In this document: positions 36,801-49,772 of the stretch, piece after piece
Numbering within the stretch: position 1 is the stretch's first letter
Layout of the letters: each line of letters begins with the position of its first letter
Source of the DNA: Stercorarius parasiticus
Taxonomy: Eukaryota; Chordata; Aves; Charadriiformes; Stercorariidae
Length of the DNA stretch: 64,000 nucleotides
Direction: 5' to 3'
Assembly (NCBI GenBank): GCA_013396915.1
Contig: VWZL01002828.1
Coordinates: 310,001 to 374,000 of the forward strand
Program-made: the position numbers and the translations under genes
Notes under the pieces: generated by a model
Database searches by the model: none
What the model saw: the letters and a program-made list of their open reading frames with translations, nothing else
What the model was told of the DNA's origin: nothing

Positions 36801-39633
36801 GTTGAATGAATATGCAGAATGCTGAAAGATGGAAGAAAAAAAGGAGTGGTGGTCCTGATAAGGTGATTAATTTGGCTTCTCATAGAATGGCTTGTCTCAC
36901 GTGACCTTGTGTTCTTAATGCTCTGTCGGAGCTTGATGGCAGCAGTTGAAGGATATATCCTGCCTGCTGCATTCTCTGTTGCAGTAGGGCTCAGGTTTTC
37001 CTGTGGGTGTGTGTATGTACACATATGCAAAATGAAATCTCAGTCCCCTCCCTTGCTTAGAGGGCTCTTGGGAGACTTGAAGAATCATGTTTGAGTTGGG
37101 GAGTAGACTGGGAAGAATTTCTGAGAGTAAGCAAATTCGACACAGATTATGTCAGAGTAGTTTAAATCCGAGCTATCAAACTGCATTCTTCTAAAAGCTG
37201 CATTCATGCTTTAATAACGCATGATTTGTTGCGTTAAAAGTATCAATATATTAAGGCAAGAAATGTATGCCTTTTGTGCTAAGTGCTTTTCATGACTGCG
37301 AGTGCAAAAGTAGTTATTAATGCGGTTGTGAGAATACACTTTGTGTTTTAAAATGCGGATTCACAGCCGATGATATTTTTCCTTTTCTACATTAAGGGAC
37401 TTAATGTTGCTCTGTACAGCTCACTGAAGATCCCCCCCCTTAGTGTAAGCAAAATAGGAAATAACATTTGTATGTGTGTATAATAAAGAGGTGGGATGAG
37501 CTACAGTATGTTCTGTATAATTTTTGATCTTTCTCTTGTATTGTTATGAAGAACCAGGGAGCCGTTATGGTGCAAGGAGAGATCAGAGGTACTGGAATTA
37601 AGAGCATGAGAAAGTTTCTCCCTGAAATGATTGAAACCGCTTTTCGGAAAAATAAATAACTTGAAGTATTTGCATAACTAATTTTTCCAAATGAGAGCTC
37701 AGAAGGCCATAGAAGTCGGGTAACGTTTCATTCCGTCCCTTAAATGTACGTCCTGTGCTTAGGATAAGACAGAGGCTTATGGAAAACTTAATATAAACAA
37801 AGAACTACATGATGGGATGGGAATTTAAGATGTGTGAGAATGCATACATCTCATTTTCAACTTAACTGAGATACGAGACTTTATGCCCGCTACAGTATGC
37901 AGCTATAAATGTTTTCATACCCTTATATTCAGTGCTTTCGTTTCTAGTAACTGCAGGTGCTTCTGCTTGACTCGAGGGCTTCCATTTAGTTTAGAAGAAA
38001 GCTGTTACCTCAAAGATAAGAGGAATTACTGATGTACAGTGGGGCTGAGACAGACCTGGGAGGGACACTTTACTTACCCGTCTCTGGAATAGCATGTTCG
38101 ATCCCACGAGTTCCTTGTCTGCTGTCTTCTGCTCTTCTGGTGGTAAGAGACTTGGATTTAGGGTGGCTGGTGCCTTGCTAACACTCCCTGCTGATGAGGG
38201 TGGAAGAGGAGCAATAGGTTTATAGCTCTACAGCAAAAGCCCTATTTTGTGAGTGCCTGCAACCTGGAGAAGTAGTGCTCCCTTGTGTGTGTGTATATAT
38301 ATGTATATGTGTGTGTCTATATACACACATGAAACAGTTTATAAAATTTAGTACTTGACTGTGGTCTATTGCAGCACAGGTTCCTCCTCGGAGTAATCTA
38401 CACTGCATAGATTTTTTAATAAAGGTCATCTTCAAGTTTTTAAGACAGGTGGTAATTCAGATTGTAAACACTAGACTGATCCCAGTTGTGTAAATGAATC
38501 CAGACCTACTAATATTCTTGCTATTATGACTGACTGTTAAGGCTATGTTTTAGTTTTCAAAACTTGTGTCAGAAGATGGCTGTATCCAGATTTCTTGTGT
38601 GCTTGAAGATCTGTTTTAGGAGGAGGAGGCCCCTTTATCAGGGTGCAGAGTGACATTTTTATGAACAGGGTCATACTGATCACCTGGCTGTCACGTAAAC
38701 AGTCTTTCCTGGAAAAGTGTTTGGCTTTAAAGTGACGGGTGACTCTGATGTTCAAGTGTAGTTGAGAACTCCACTAAAAGCTCAATTTGCGTCACATTTT
38801 GCTGGACTTACTAGAACTCTGCATGAAGAGCTTTGCTGGCCTTTGGGCTTCCAAGCCTAAAGGTTTGCTGCACAGATGTTATCTAGGATGTGAAGGTGCC
38901 ATGCACTAAAGCAACAAAAGATGCCATTCTGATGCAAGTGTTTGTATAGATGTTGGCTGCTTTTCTATGGAAATAAATCAATTTCTGCTGAGAAGCAAAA
39001 TTGTTTGGAACTGAAAGTACAAACAAATCTCTATGGAAGTTGTAGCTAAAGCCAGCACCTGGTTTGCCATTTGTGTCTACGGTTTCATTACTTTTTGCAT
39101 GGGCCTTTTGTTTAATACAGTTATTTTCTCTAATTCTCTTATATGTGCTTGATGATGCTGACCATACAGAATTTTCTGAGATATGATACGTACAGGGAAA
39201 TTAGGAGCTTTATTTTTTTAATCTGTGGCTTTGGTTCTTGCTTAGTAATAACCACTGCTAAAGGTATCCCATTATGACAAAGGATATAGCTGATTCATAT
39301 TCTTTCTAACTTGCAGTAGCTTAATGAATTTGTGTCAACTTCCGCGTTGTGACATGGTATCACCCCAATAACGGTTTTACTGGCACTTTTTGTCTTTTGG
39401 AAGTAGTAAATTTGTAGTGTGTTTTCTGTTAAAATTTCTTAACATTAAGTCCTCCAATAGTTTTGATAAATCAGTATCTATGAACTGTTCATGTCTATTT
39501 TTATATTTTAGGCACTGCATGGAAACAACTGAAAAAAGGTTGAGGGAGACAATGATGAGGCAATTTTAAAATATGTTTTATTCATTTTAAATCAAGACTA
39601 TGACAATCTCTTTTCTTCTTTTTTTTTATATAG
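27877..39633 (+). other. SUCO: SUCO intron 1 (with the end of exon 1 possibly at its start)
   Basis: AT-rich non-coding DNA runs from the gap to exon 2. It contains poly-pyrimidine and poly-A runs, an AATAAA at 28703-28708 and a TG/TA microsatellite at 38284-38330. Exon 2 needs a preceding exon ending with two bases of a split Trp codon, and no convincing signal-peptide exon is seen here. A frame just after the gap reads GESALLSGW up to a possible donor (GGGTG then GTGGGA, near 27966) in the right phase. It does not resemble the mammalian signal peptide, so I do not annotate it as exon 1. Confidence 0.7.
38284..38330. repeat. TG/TA microsatellite
   Basis: Alternating TG and TA dinucleotides (TGTGTGTGTGTATATATATG onward to ATACACACAT) lie in SUCO intron 1. 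The stretch is imperfectly self-complementary and likely length-polymorphic. Confidence 0.9.
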
Positions 39634-39742
39634 GCTTCCTATTTGGCATGTCTTTTGTAAAGACAGTCCTTCATTGTCAGTGCAATATGCTTCAGGTGAT
39701 GCTTGTACCCTGGCAAATAACAATGAAAATATCCAGGAAAAG
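39634..39742 (+). CDS. SUCO: SUCO exon 2
   Basis: Acceptor TTTTTATATAG and donor AAG/GTATGG. The first base completes a split Trp codon; the exon then reads LPIWHVFCKDSPSLSVQY and, after a few codons, GDACTLANNNENIQEK. It aligns with human LPSWRVCCKESSSASASSYY and DDNCALENEDVQFQKK, directly after the signal peptide. It ends in phase 0. The two Cys align with human Cys residues in the mature N-terminus. Confidence 0.92.
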
Positions 39743-42023
39743 GTATGGTGAATAATTAGCTAGAGTCTCACTTGATATTTAATAAATAATAAAAAAAGAT
39801 TCATACATTTTGATTCATAATTTCTTCTTGGCCAGAATGTTTAATGTACTCAATTGTTCTGAAGTTTTTGTTTTCCTTTACTTCAAGTTTGTTGCTGTTA
39901 TATGGCAATACAGCTGGACGCTTTGGATGGGGAGTGGGGGAGAAACAAATAGTAAAGCTGGTAATGATGGCTCAGGTTTGTTTATTTGGCTGCCAGATGT
40001 GAGAAGAAGTAGTCATCAGGGATAGTATATGGCTCTGTAGAGACCATGGTAACAGCTGGTGGCCTGCATAAGTCTAGGCCACAGTATGCCAGTTGCATCT
40101 GTGTTCAGTTAAAAACCCAGTGCACAAAGGATTGCTATCCTAAATAGAAGATTTAAGAATAATTTATTAAGTCAGTATTTATCAGTTTTCCTCCCGTTTG
40201 ATAAAAATTAGCAAAGCTGAAATACATATATGAAATGCTAATAAATAAGATTTTGTCCCTTTCTTATTTACATTACTCAGCAGTTTAGGTTAAATTGAGT
40301 GTGATTGTCCCCCCTGGTTAATTCATTACAAGTTTCTGTATATTGCAATTTCATAGTCAGTTCGCAAGCAATTGAGTCACATCAAAAAGTCATCATAATT
40401 TCATTTATTTCCATGTGTAAAGAATCAGTCCTATGATATGTGTGGGTAGTATTGATGCTATTAGTCTTCCCATTGCGTCCATCAGTCAGTAGTACTGCTA
40501 ATCATGGCTCTCATTCCGAGAAAGCTTTTTATATACTACACCAAACCTGCAAAATGTGTTGAGTATTGTAATTGACTCAAGCGGGAGAGCCGCCTGACCA
40601 GAAAAAAATACTTTAAATAGTGAGGGTTTCTCAAACACTTCAACATCTAGGGTAGCTGTATTTTTTTTTTTGCTAGCTTATGCAGCCAAATAGCATTCAG
40701 TCCTATTCTTCTGACTGCCTGAAAGAGTCCTGCTCAAGTTCGATGGCTGATGTAATAAAACTGTAAAGATAAGTGAGCTTTGAGACTGAGAAGCCACTCG
40801 TGTATGTTTTCTTGCTGTTTTGCAACATTCTTCTCTTCATTCTAGTAACACAACTGCATTGCTAAGCAGATTTCTCGACTTAAAACCAAAGATGTGAAGT
40901 GTACTGTACTTTTTACTCGTTAAAGAAAAATCTCTTGGGTGTATGAGAAATCTTAAAGATGTGTCTCTTACTCCTAACTGGAGATGTACTGCTCAAAAAG
41001 AGCAGGCTTGCAGGCCTTGGTCAGTTTTCGTTAGATTGTTTGTCCCTTAGAGGCATTGATGCGGTTTAATCTTACAGGCTAGGATGCGAGTTGTTAATAT
41101 TTGGGGGAAAATGTTGCTTAGCTGTTGTCTTTAAGATTTGCCTACTCAGTTTTGTACTTCCTGCTCTTCCAGTGTATACCTTAACACTCTCAAATTGATA
41201 TAATCATGTAACCTTGTATAGCAAGCATATCAGCCCATTTTGCATCTGAACACTTGCACTTCCAGTGTTTGACCACGGGATTTTAGGTAGCCCTTATGAA
41301 ACAAGGGTGCGTAAATTTCTACCAGATTTCTTGCTGTATTCTGCTGTGTTGCTCAAAAATAACTTGCATATATTCTAGTCACAACTTTAAAAAAAAGAAA
41401 GTTTGAAGGGGAAGTAAATTCTTGTTAGTTCTACAGTCTGCTGGTTTTAAAACTTTTTTCCCCTCCAATGTGTATTCTTTTTTACTTTGTGAATTAACTG
41501 CACTTGGTTATAAATCTTTGCTTGTAAAAGAGAAAGCTGCTTTAAAAGCTTACAACAGACTTGTGAAATTATTCTAGTTCTGCTGATGAGACTGCTATAA
41601 CTGAAATGTGCTGAGTATTATTTTTTTAATGGTTTTCTGGTGCAAGTCATCTTAGGATCTTTTTTTTTTTCCCCCTCCTGTTTTGGGCAGATGGAGATAG
41701 GGAGGATTAGTCAACGTGGTAAGGCATAGCAGAATGATCAGCTTTCCTTAGAACACAAACTGACAGACTTAAGACAATGCTAAAATGGTCTTTCCTGTGA
41801 AGATTTAACTGAATTGTTTTAACTTGCTTTAGTCTTTGTACAGAAGAGATTTTAAACATACAGGGGCAGTGGCTCTGAAGATTCATGTAGCTTAACTTCT
41901 TGTTGATATTTTGGTGGTAGTGAAGGTGGTAGTATTCAGTCTGTACCAAAAGTAACTCCTGTTACTAGAACAGAAGGCCTGTGTTACTGCATACTTACTG
42001 TTGTTTTACCTTTAATATACTAG
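39743..42023 (+). other. SUCO: SUCO intron 2
   Basis: AT-rich intron with GT-AG ends. Nothing else is recognised in it. Confidence 0.85.
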
Positions 42024-42125
42024 GGGGAAGAGGCTGGTCCCAGGCTCGAGTCTGAGCATGCAGACTCACGTACACGGAGTTACTCTACAGAAGAGCTGCT
42101 TGATGACTTTACAAAATCTGACCAG
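42024..42125 (+). CDS. SUCO: SUCO exon 3 (uses a GC donor)
   Basis: Acceptor TTTAATATACTAG, 34 full codons in phase 0 at both ends. It reads GEEAGPRLESEHADSRTRSY and ends LLDDFTKSDQ, comparable with human DEREGPINAESL and KLKDDSIVDVQN. The donor is CAG/GCAAGA, a GC rather than GT site, with an otherwise strong match to U1. No in-phase GT donor lies nearby. The poorly conserved sequence makes this exon less certain than the later ones. Confidence 0.82.
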
Positions 42126-43475
42126 GCAAGACTTTTATTTCATTCACTGTCTCCATACACTCTTCAAATGCTCCTTGGATTTCAGAGTCTTTCACTCTCA
42201 TTGTCTAAAGCTCATAGTAACAATCTATCCCATTTCCCTTGCACATAACGTTGCTGTCAGACTCATGTTTCCAGTGAAGGATAAAACGTGTGTGCTAACA
42301 GATCTTGCAATTCTCATGTGCATAAGTAATAATAAGAGTAATTTAGTATTTGTAGGTACTGACTAAATAGATCTTTCCAAGATACATTAAAATTCGATGT
42401 TATGGGTATGGATGTCTCTTTATAAATAAAACATAAAAGAGCTTCTCACTGACATCTTTTATATAGATCAGACTTGGTGATCATAGGAGTCCATTTTAGC
42501 TTTGATCCTTCCTGGCTTCTGTCAGTTTCACTTCCGTTGTTAAAATGGAAAAAGGGTTGTATGTGCCATTGATAACATCAAGTCAGTGCTCAATGTCAAG
42601 TGTTACAAAGCCCGCTGTTATAGATGATTTATTTGACATGTATTTTTGGGTTTTGTAGATTACAAGACAACATATGTAGGACACACTTCTGAATATATAT
42701 TGCATGGTTTAGATATGTCATTCCATAGTAAAATATTCTAGACCTCTTCATGTTCAGTTAGATGACTTGGAGCGATCCAACTATTGACAAGAGACTCTTG
42801 TTTAGTAGTATTTAATAGTATTAATAGTATTTAGTATTGTTTAATAGTATTGCTGAAGAGTTAATCTGACCTGTTTCAGTGGTTATGTACTCTTCCAGAT
42901 TCAGAAAGACTTATTTTATGAAAACTGGAGAACTAGAATAAATAAGACTCAAGACTACTAGACTCTCAGAAGGGATAAGTGATTCTCTTTGTTCACTTAC
43001 AACATGGAATAGTCTTCTATCATTCAGACCTCCATTGCAGTGGTAAAATTGAAAGCCTACCCCAAAATTAAGCTTAGGATGAAAATAGTAAATGTAAATT
43101 TTATTGTAATGGAGCATGCAAATAGAACTGTTTATTTCAGTTGTTGAAATATTCAGGCTCGTTTTCTTGTGGCTGTCTCTTTGCAGACATGCATGGTTGA
43201 GGAAGCTGCTGCACGTGCCTTCTCCAATTAATATTTTTACACTGTTATTGCGGACTATGGAAGAGTGTTGCAACTATCCCAAAGTAGCACTGAATACCAC
43301 CTAGGTTTATGAAGACAGCAAATTTAACTAACTGTCTCGCGCTCTGGTTTTCAGGTTCATTGATGACAGAAATCTAAACTACTGAACTGTTGAAACTCCA
43401 TGCTAGACGTTACTGTATGATGCTTTTCCTATTTGAGTTTTGAAAAACGTATGTTCATCTGTAATGTTTTCACAG
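42126..43475 (+). other. SUCO: SUCO intron 3 (GC-AG)
   Basis: It begins GCAAGA and ends TTTTCACAG. It contains an imperfect TTTAATAGTA tandem stretch at 42801-42852. No gene is seen. Confidence 0.8.
42801..42852. repeat. Imperfect tandem repeat of TTTAATAGTA type
   Basis: TTTAGTAGTATTTAATAGTA is followed by further ATTTAGTATTG and TTTAATAGTATTG units within 52 bases of SUCO intron 3. It is a degenerate short tandem repeat. Confidence 0.75.
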
Positions 43476-43621
43476 ACTACAGAAATGAGTGAAGCAAGCC
43501 AGCCTGAAGTTGAGACTCCACCTTCAGCAGATTTAAATGAAGTGTCATCTAGCATAGTTGCAAGCACTGAAAACATTTCCAATTCACCTACCTCAGAGAT
43601 ACCTCCAGTCTCACAGCCCGA
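43476..43621 (+). CDS. SUCO: SUCO exon 4
   Basis: Acceptor TGTTTTCACAG, donor CCCGA/GTAAGC. It starts in phase 0 with TTEMSEASQPEVETPPSADL and continues NEVSSSIVASTENISNSPTS, matching human VVETLPTVDLHEESSNAVVD and ENISSSSTSEITPIS. It leaves two bases (GA) that join exon 5 to give Asp. Ser/Thr/Glu-rich, presumably disordered and lumenal. Confidence 0.93.
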
Positions 43622-46600
43622 GTAAGCTTTTTTTATTTTGTTTTGGTCTTTGAGAGAATATCACTTACTCTGATGTTGTTAAAAGGGGTTACCTCTTCAG
43701 GTTTAGTAGGGATAAGACTAGACTGCTACACAAAATTCTTTTGCTGTACTTTGGTTTATGGTGTCAATGCTGATGGAATATGCTGTCTTTTACGCAGTAC
43801 GTGGATTAAGAGTTGTGTACTTGCCTGAAGTGTCATAGTATTGCCATTGTCAGTTTCTAAGCTGCTGCTTTGACAGAAAAAAATCCAGTGCCTTTTTATG
43901 TGCTAAATAATCTGTACTGTAGAAGCCCTCAGGTCTTTACTATTAAGATCTCTGTCCTTCACAAATGTGCTTTCTCATCTGTGATAACAAGCATCAAGGC
44001 TGCTTCAGTGACAGCCTCTGCTTTCATTAAAGGATGAACTTTGCAGGATTTTACTGCAGGACATGTACCAGAGCAGTTTTAAATAAGTTCTGATATTAAG
44101 AGACTTTTGATGAAATAGAAAATTTTGGTATAAAGGCAACCAAGGCAGTTTGTAATTTGGGTACTTAGTAGTGTATTGCAGAGCTACCTCTGCTGCAGGC
44201 AGTCTTCAAGAGTTGATGTACTTAATTTGGTTTCCCTTCTTTTGTGGAATGCTGTGCTATCAAATGTGAACTGGAGTATGGAAATTCATGTGTATATACT
44301 TCTGTGTACTTTAATAAAAATTTCCTGGGCTTTTTAATGGATGCTGAGGGGAGTATATTCTTCTGATTGTCTGCTGATAAAGACCTAGTGTTTTGGTAGA
44401 TAAAAATTGGTGAAAAATGAAGTAGATTTCTCTTGTTATTTGGTGTTTTGGGTTTAAGAGTCCAGTTTTTCTGGTTTACTGAATTTAGTTTCTTTACCAT
44501 AGGAAAGGGCTAGACCTCTTGAGTGGTGACTGATCTTGTCTAGTCTGCTAGGGCTAACACTTAACCACATTTTGGTACTTCGTAAGCATCTTAATTGCAA
44601 GTCTTCAAAAATCAAGCTTCTCAAATTCAGTTTTTATAAAGCAAAACTGGAATGTAACTTCAGCATGCTTTTTATAGCTTTTGTTGACTACTGTACGGAT
44701 TTGTTCGTGTAATTTATTGCAAGTCCTGCTGTTGCCAGGTCTAAGAAGGAGATTCAAGATCTTATTTTCTCTTGAACATTCAGCTTGGTATCTTATAATT
44801 GCTGAAAATAGTCTTGCTGTCTCTGAAGACTCGAACTATGACACAAACGAAAATGGAAACTTGCTTTGGAGCACCTGATGTGTTAGTTAATGCTTGGCAG
44901 TAGTGTTCTGACAGTAGTACCATTTACAGGAAGAAAGGGTAGCATGAGTATAGGAGAGATGTGTATTTATACGTTATTTCAAACTTCAGTTTAGCTTTAA
45001 ATAGTAATCGTTGGTCTCTTTTTGTGCAGATTAACTCTAATATCCAAAACAGTTAACAAGATCTTAAAAAAGACTTGTTTGTTATCTTTAAGACAGCATT
45101 TTTCCCTCCTTTAGATCCTGATTCCCATCAGTGTAACAAAGTCCAGCTCCCCTAGGTTTTACCATTCTGATATTCCAGCAGGACCTCTTAGTCAAAATAT
45201 TCTGGAAGTAATTTTATTCCAAACAATTTTTAGTTTGTAATGAATCTTTTTTAGGACAGCACTGATTGTAGCTTTTCTATCCAGGCCTAATCTGGGGAAA
45301 ACATCTTGAAAAATAATCTGAGCTCCTCTTCCGGCTGCAAGTAAAGACAGCTGCCATGCAGAGTGAGCTTGATAATGCATTTTAAGGCAAAGCTACTAAC
45401 AAATGAAAGCACCCAAAGGAGAGGGAGCACTACAGCTCTTAGGCTTGTGCTACTCACCTTCTGCCAAAATTAATTACTTGAGGCCAGTCAGGTACACCCT
45501 GACATCAGGGTATTTTTAAGTTCATACTTGTCCCATATTTTATTCAGGTGACAATCATTCATACTCTCATCTGCCCCCTGGGATCAAGACTGTGGAGCTT
45601 TTTAATTTTAAGTGTAGTGGTCAACCTTACTTCAATCATTAAAGTGTTACATGCAGAGCTAAACTGTGTGTATCTTGGATGTGTGTGGTTTGGGGTGTTC
45701 AGAAAAAGTACTCGCTGTTTGTAGCCAATGAATTCTTGCATTCTTAGCGTTTCAGATTTTTGCGACATAGCAAAAAGCCTTGAATACCTATGAGTTTCTT
45801 GTTTTATACTGTGGGAATTTTATAATATGACAGGTCTGAAATTGGTTCCCCATGTTTGTTACGGCTGCTTCTGTTGATGATCGTAGCAGTCAGAGAACCA
45901 AAAAGATCCCCTTTTAAGTTGCCGATGTGCTGTTTGTGTTTTTGCAGGTCTGTATCATGATACTGGATTAACCTAGTTTGCTGCTGATGTTGGAGACAGC
46001 TTATGTTGAAACTTTGGAGGCAGAATAAAGACTTTTACTTAGATCTGGTTTATAGTCTTCTAGATCAATATGAAAGTAATCCTTGTACTAAAGAAGGGAG
46101 GAAAGTCACAGAAGTTATTATTTGTCCATCTTCTCCTCCCCACCCATTCCATCGTTCCTGAAGAGCATATAGGGAGGCTTTCTTTTAATTTTTTGCCATA
46201 GGTTTTGTCTGATGCAGCGTGTTCAGTCTTTATGGGAGAGAACTACTAAAGCAGTGGGCAGATCATCCGATTCAGGCTGTCGATGCAGCTTGGATAATGG
46301 TCTGCTGGGTTACTTCATTTTTATTGCGCTATCAGAAAGAAAAAAAAATCTAGTGGAAAGGAAGTCTGGCTAGCTCTACTCTTTATCATTATACTACCCC
46401 TTTTCTTCTCTAGTTTTAGCCAAATTCTTTTTCTGACTGCTGCCCATTGACTTGGGAACATTAAGAGCTTTTAGTGATGAAACTCGGTCTCCGGTTTGAT
46501 TCCGTGGTTGAAAGGGAAATTTGCTGGCGGTCAGATAACTGTGAAGCTGTTCTTAGTTTGTAGTGATGATGGGAAAAATTATCCGTTGCAGTGTTTGGTA

Positions 46601-46864
46601 GGATGTTAGATGAGAGTTCTGGGAGATGAGAAGCTAGCTTCGAGTTCCTTTGCTGGGACAAACAGGCTAGAAGAGGAAATTCTATTCTTGCATGGGTATA
46701 GCTGGGAATGCAGTTCCACAAGCATAGCATACTTCGTTCCTCTTTTCTTAATTATTTCTGTGAGACTGTTGCTTTTTTAAAACTTTCAAATAGTTATGTG
46801 GTTGATTAACAGGGTTACTTGTATTATCAGAAAGGTAAAAAGCATGTTATTTCTTTCCCTTCAG
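43622..46864 (+). other. SUCO: SUCO intron 4
   Basis: AT-rich, 3.2 kb, GT-AG. No further exon, element or RNA gene is recognised. Confidence 0.85.
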
Positions 46865-47005
46865 TGCAATAGAAAATTCCCGTGCTGATATCCCTGTAGT
46901 CAGCTCTAGTGAACCTGAGCAGTCAGAACCTGACTGTGATATTGGTGGGACACTTGAGGCTGACCCTCAGAGTGAGCCTTCCTCTTTTGTCAGTCCACCA
47001 GAGAG
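46865..47005 (+). CDS. SUCO: SUCO exon 5
   Basis: Acceptor CTTTCCCTTCAG, donor AGAG/GTGAGT. It reads AIENSRADIPVVSSSEPEQS, then EPDCDIGGTLEADPQSEPSS and FVSPPE. This matches human ETEQSETDCDVGEALDASAP and QPSFVSPPDS. It ends with two bases of a Ser codon. Confidence 0.94.
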
Positions 47006-47109
47006 GTGAGTATTGAAGTAGGTTGTGAGTCTGAATAATTTAGAGCTAATTGTTCTTTCCTGTCCTGGCCTCGCAACAAACATTTGCATGTGCTTGCTTA
47101 TCTACATAT

Positions 47110-47123
47110 TTGTGTGTGTGTGT
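47110..47123. repeat. Short TG microsatellite
   Basis: TGTGTGTGTGTGTT lies in the 185-base intron 5 of SUCO. Confidence 0.7.
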
Positions 47124-47190
47124 TTAATATTGCACATCGATGAAAATGTGATCATTTTATAGGTCCTAATACTCTTAATAAAACTTTCAG

Positions 47191-47341
47191 CCTTGCAGGT
47201 CAACATATAGAGAACATATCATCTTCGCATGGCAAGGGAAAGAAGACGAAATCTGAGTTTGAGTCGAAAGTTTCAGCAGCTGAAAAAGGGGCAGATGAGC
47301 AAAAATCTGCTCTGAATGCCTCAGAGAACTTAAAAAGGGAG
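47191..47341 (+). CDS. SUCO: SUCO exon 6
   Basis: Acceptor AAAACTTTCAG, donor GAG/GTAAGC. It reads [40 protein letters not shown] and [10 protein letters not shown]. It is nearly identical to human [20 protein letters not shown] and [13 protein letters not shown] possible N-glycosylation site is NAS; NIS is another. It ends in phase 0. Confidence 0.97.
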
Positions 47342-49294
47342 GTAAGCAGTGGTATCCACTCAGTATGCACAGGAGCATAATGACCTCTGTTAGTTTCTCA
47401 CCTTTGTGAAAGATGAGTGATATTCGTCAATTTTCTGATTACCACTGTATAAGTGCACAGCCCTCACATTTTGAGCACTGTGATTGAGCACTTCTGATAT
47501 TGCCGTCTCAATAAGGGTATAATAAACTGGAAGAGAAGGGTGGTAAGGTTGACTCATTGGCACAGAACAGTCTTTCTGAGCTAAGTCTCTTCAAATATTT
47601 TTGGGAAATCAAATAAAACTATCTGGAGCAGAATCCAGAAGAAATGTTGTTCATGTAACGGATGCTATGAATAATGAATTTCTTTTGCATAGGTTTAAAA
47701 AAAAATAAAAAAAGGGGTGGGCTGGGTTGCACGGTCCAGGTAAGCTTGTAGAAGAGAAATCTGTGGGTTGGATCTTGACTGAGTCAGGAAGTTCCTGAGT
47801 AGCAAGCAGATGGCTAGAGGCAAAAATGACAGTTGGAGGAAATAATAAAAAAAAAGTTTGGTGTGTTTTTATTCTTTCCTAAGTATCTTATTTGGCCACT
47901 GTTAAAGTGGGATACTTAGCTAGAGCAATCTTTTATACTTAACTGTATGACTGCTTTTATGTTCTTACCGTGAGGCACTTTGTAAAGCTTACGTTTTTTA
48001 AATAGGTAAAGAATTACCAAGGCATGCCAATACCATTTTTTGCTATTTTAGGGTCACACTTAAACTGTCGCTAATGACTTGGATAATTCTCTTTTAAAAC
48101 TGAGAAGTTTTTCCCAAGATTATTGAACTGAGTACAGTGTGCCTTAAAATAATTACATGCAGTCAGGAATAGTCTTCTAAAGATAAATTGGTGCAAACCA
48201 TTATTTAAAAAAAAAAGCCAAGATTTTCTTTAACCTAATGCTTTTAAGACTGCAATTTAAATAATCTTGGCACTGGCCTGATGTCATAGTTAAGCAAGAG
48301 CATGATTTGGCATTGCTTACTCAGTTTTTTGACTTACCACTTTTGCCATAGTCCAACGAGGATCTTCTATCCTGAACTTTCTTGGGAGAGGAAGATACGA
48401 GGGTTTTATAGGTCCTCTCATTTCTAAATATACGTGAGAATACATTTTGGGGCATGCCACATCTAAAGTTCTGTTGCAGTGTAGTCATGTGAAGAATTCT
48501 ATTGTCACTTCTGTTCAAATATGTCGGTTTGGCTCTTTTTTGAGGGCTTTCAGCTATATAAGTATATGTGAAATAATTCTTGCTTTAAGTGCAGAGAAAA
48601 TGTCAAACTACAAAGCATAGTTCTGGAAAATACCTGTAAAATGTTGTCTACAAAGTAACTTCTACACTTGAAATGTCTAGCAAAAGCTTTTTGCGTATCT
48701 GGTGGTGTGCTGGAAATGTGTTTGTATCGAGGAGAAGTTAAAACTTGAAATGGTATAGCATATGGTTAACTTAAAAGGGTTGCTGCTTTGTCAGGCAAGT
48801 CCAAAACATTATATCTTTGATTATTAAACATTAAATAAAAGATTTTTAAATAATGCCTCATTCTGCTGGGTTTTTTTGAGGAGTTCAGAAACACCAGGGG
48901 ACCTCTGGAGGTCTGTTGTGACCAGCATTCATATTTGAAGATTTCTGCTACAGGGAAACCTTTTCTCCTTAGGAGGAGGAAAAGCAAAAATCTTGAAGAA
49001 AAAGCAGGCATTTTATGAGGCAGAATGCTTACGTTTTACTTTAAATGTATTAGTCTAGCCACAAATATTACAAGCATCTCAGTGAAAGAATCTATAATTC
49101 TGGGAGGAAATCATCACATGTTTTTTTTTCTGGCTTGTGAGCTTACTTTGGCACTAAGTTTTTAATATGGGTTCAAATGATGTATGTGCTCTTGACTTGA
49201 CGAGAGCATGCTTTTTTTTAAAACCATCGAAGTTCGTCTTTGTTTTCATTCTTGGTACTGAAAAATTCGGAATTGGTGGCTCTTTCTTTTGCAG
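47342..49294 (+). other. SUCO: SUCO intron 6
   Basis: AT-rich, GT-AG, no recognised element or gene. Confidence 0.85.
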
Positions 49295-49415
49295 AAAGAC
49301 TATAAGAAAACGGGAGAAATTGACCCTACATCAGTGATGACTCCAAAGGACCCTGGAGACATTCCAACATTTGATGAGTGGAAGAAGAAAGTCATGGAAG
49401 TGGAGAAAGAAAAGA
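49295..49415 (+). CDS. SUCO: SUCO exon 7
   Basis: Acceptor CTTTCTTTTGCAG, donor AAGA/GTAAGT. It reads [20 protein letters not shown] and [20 protein letters not shown]. The block [19 protein letters not shown] is identical to human SUCO and is the hallmark segment before the SUN domain. One base is left for the next Ser codon. Confidence 0.97.
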
Positions 49416-49647
49416 GTAAGTTCAGGATTCATTGGTTTGGTCTAAAAACAGACCACTTTCATCCTGTATCAGATTTGAGTAGTGAAACTGTCTCAATTTG
49501 GAATGCAGCCTGGAACTTCATTTTTCTACTAGAACTACATAATTCATAGCACTTACTATATAAAAGCAGTGAGCAGAAGTTCCCCGACAGTGAAAATACT
49601 GTTTGTTTGCGTGGTATGTTATAGTAGCAATGTTTTCTTTTTCCTAG

Positions 49648-49772
49648 GTCAGTCAATGCACCCTTCTGCTGTTGGTGGGCAGCATTCCACAAAAAAAGTC
49701 CAGAAAAATAGAAATAACTATGCCTCTGTAGAGTGTGGTGCCAAAATTTTGGCAGCAAATCCAGAGGCAAAG
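49648..49772 (+). CDS. SUCO: SUCO exon 8 (start of SUN domain)
   Basis: Acceptor TTTTTCCTAG, donor AAG/GTAAGT. It reads [20 protein letters not shown] then [21 protein letters not shown]. The second block is identical to human and opens the SUN domain. In the wider SUN-domain family this domain is a beta-sandwich fold; in the SUCO/Slp1 branch it lies in the ER lumen. Confidence 0.98.
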
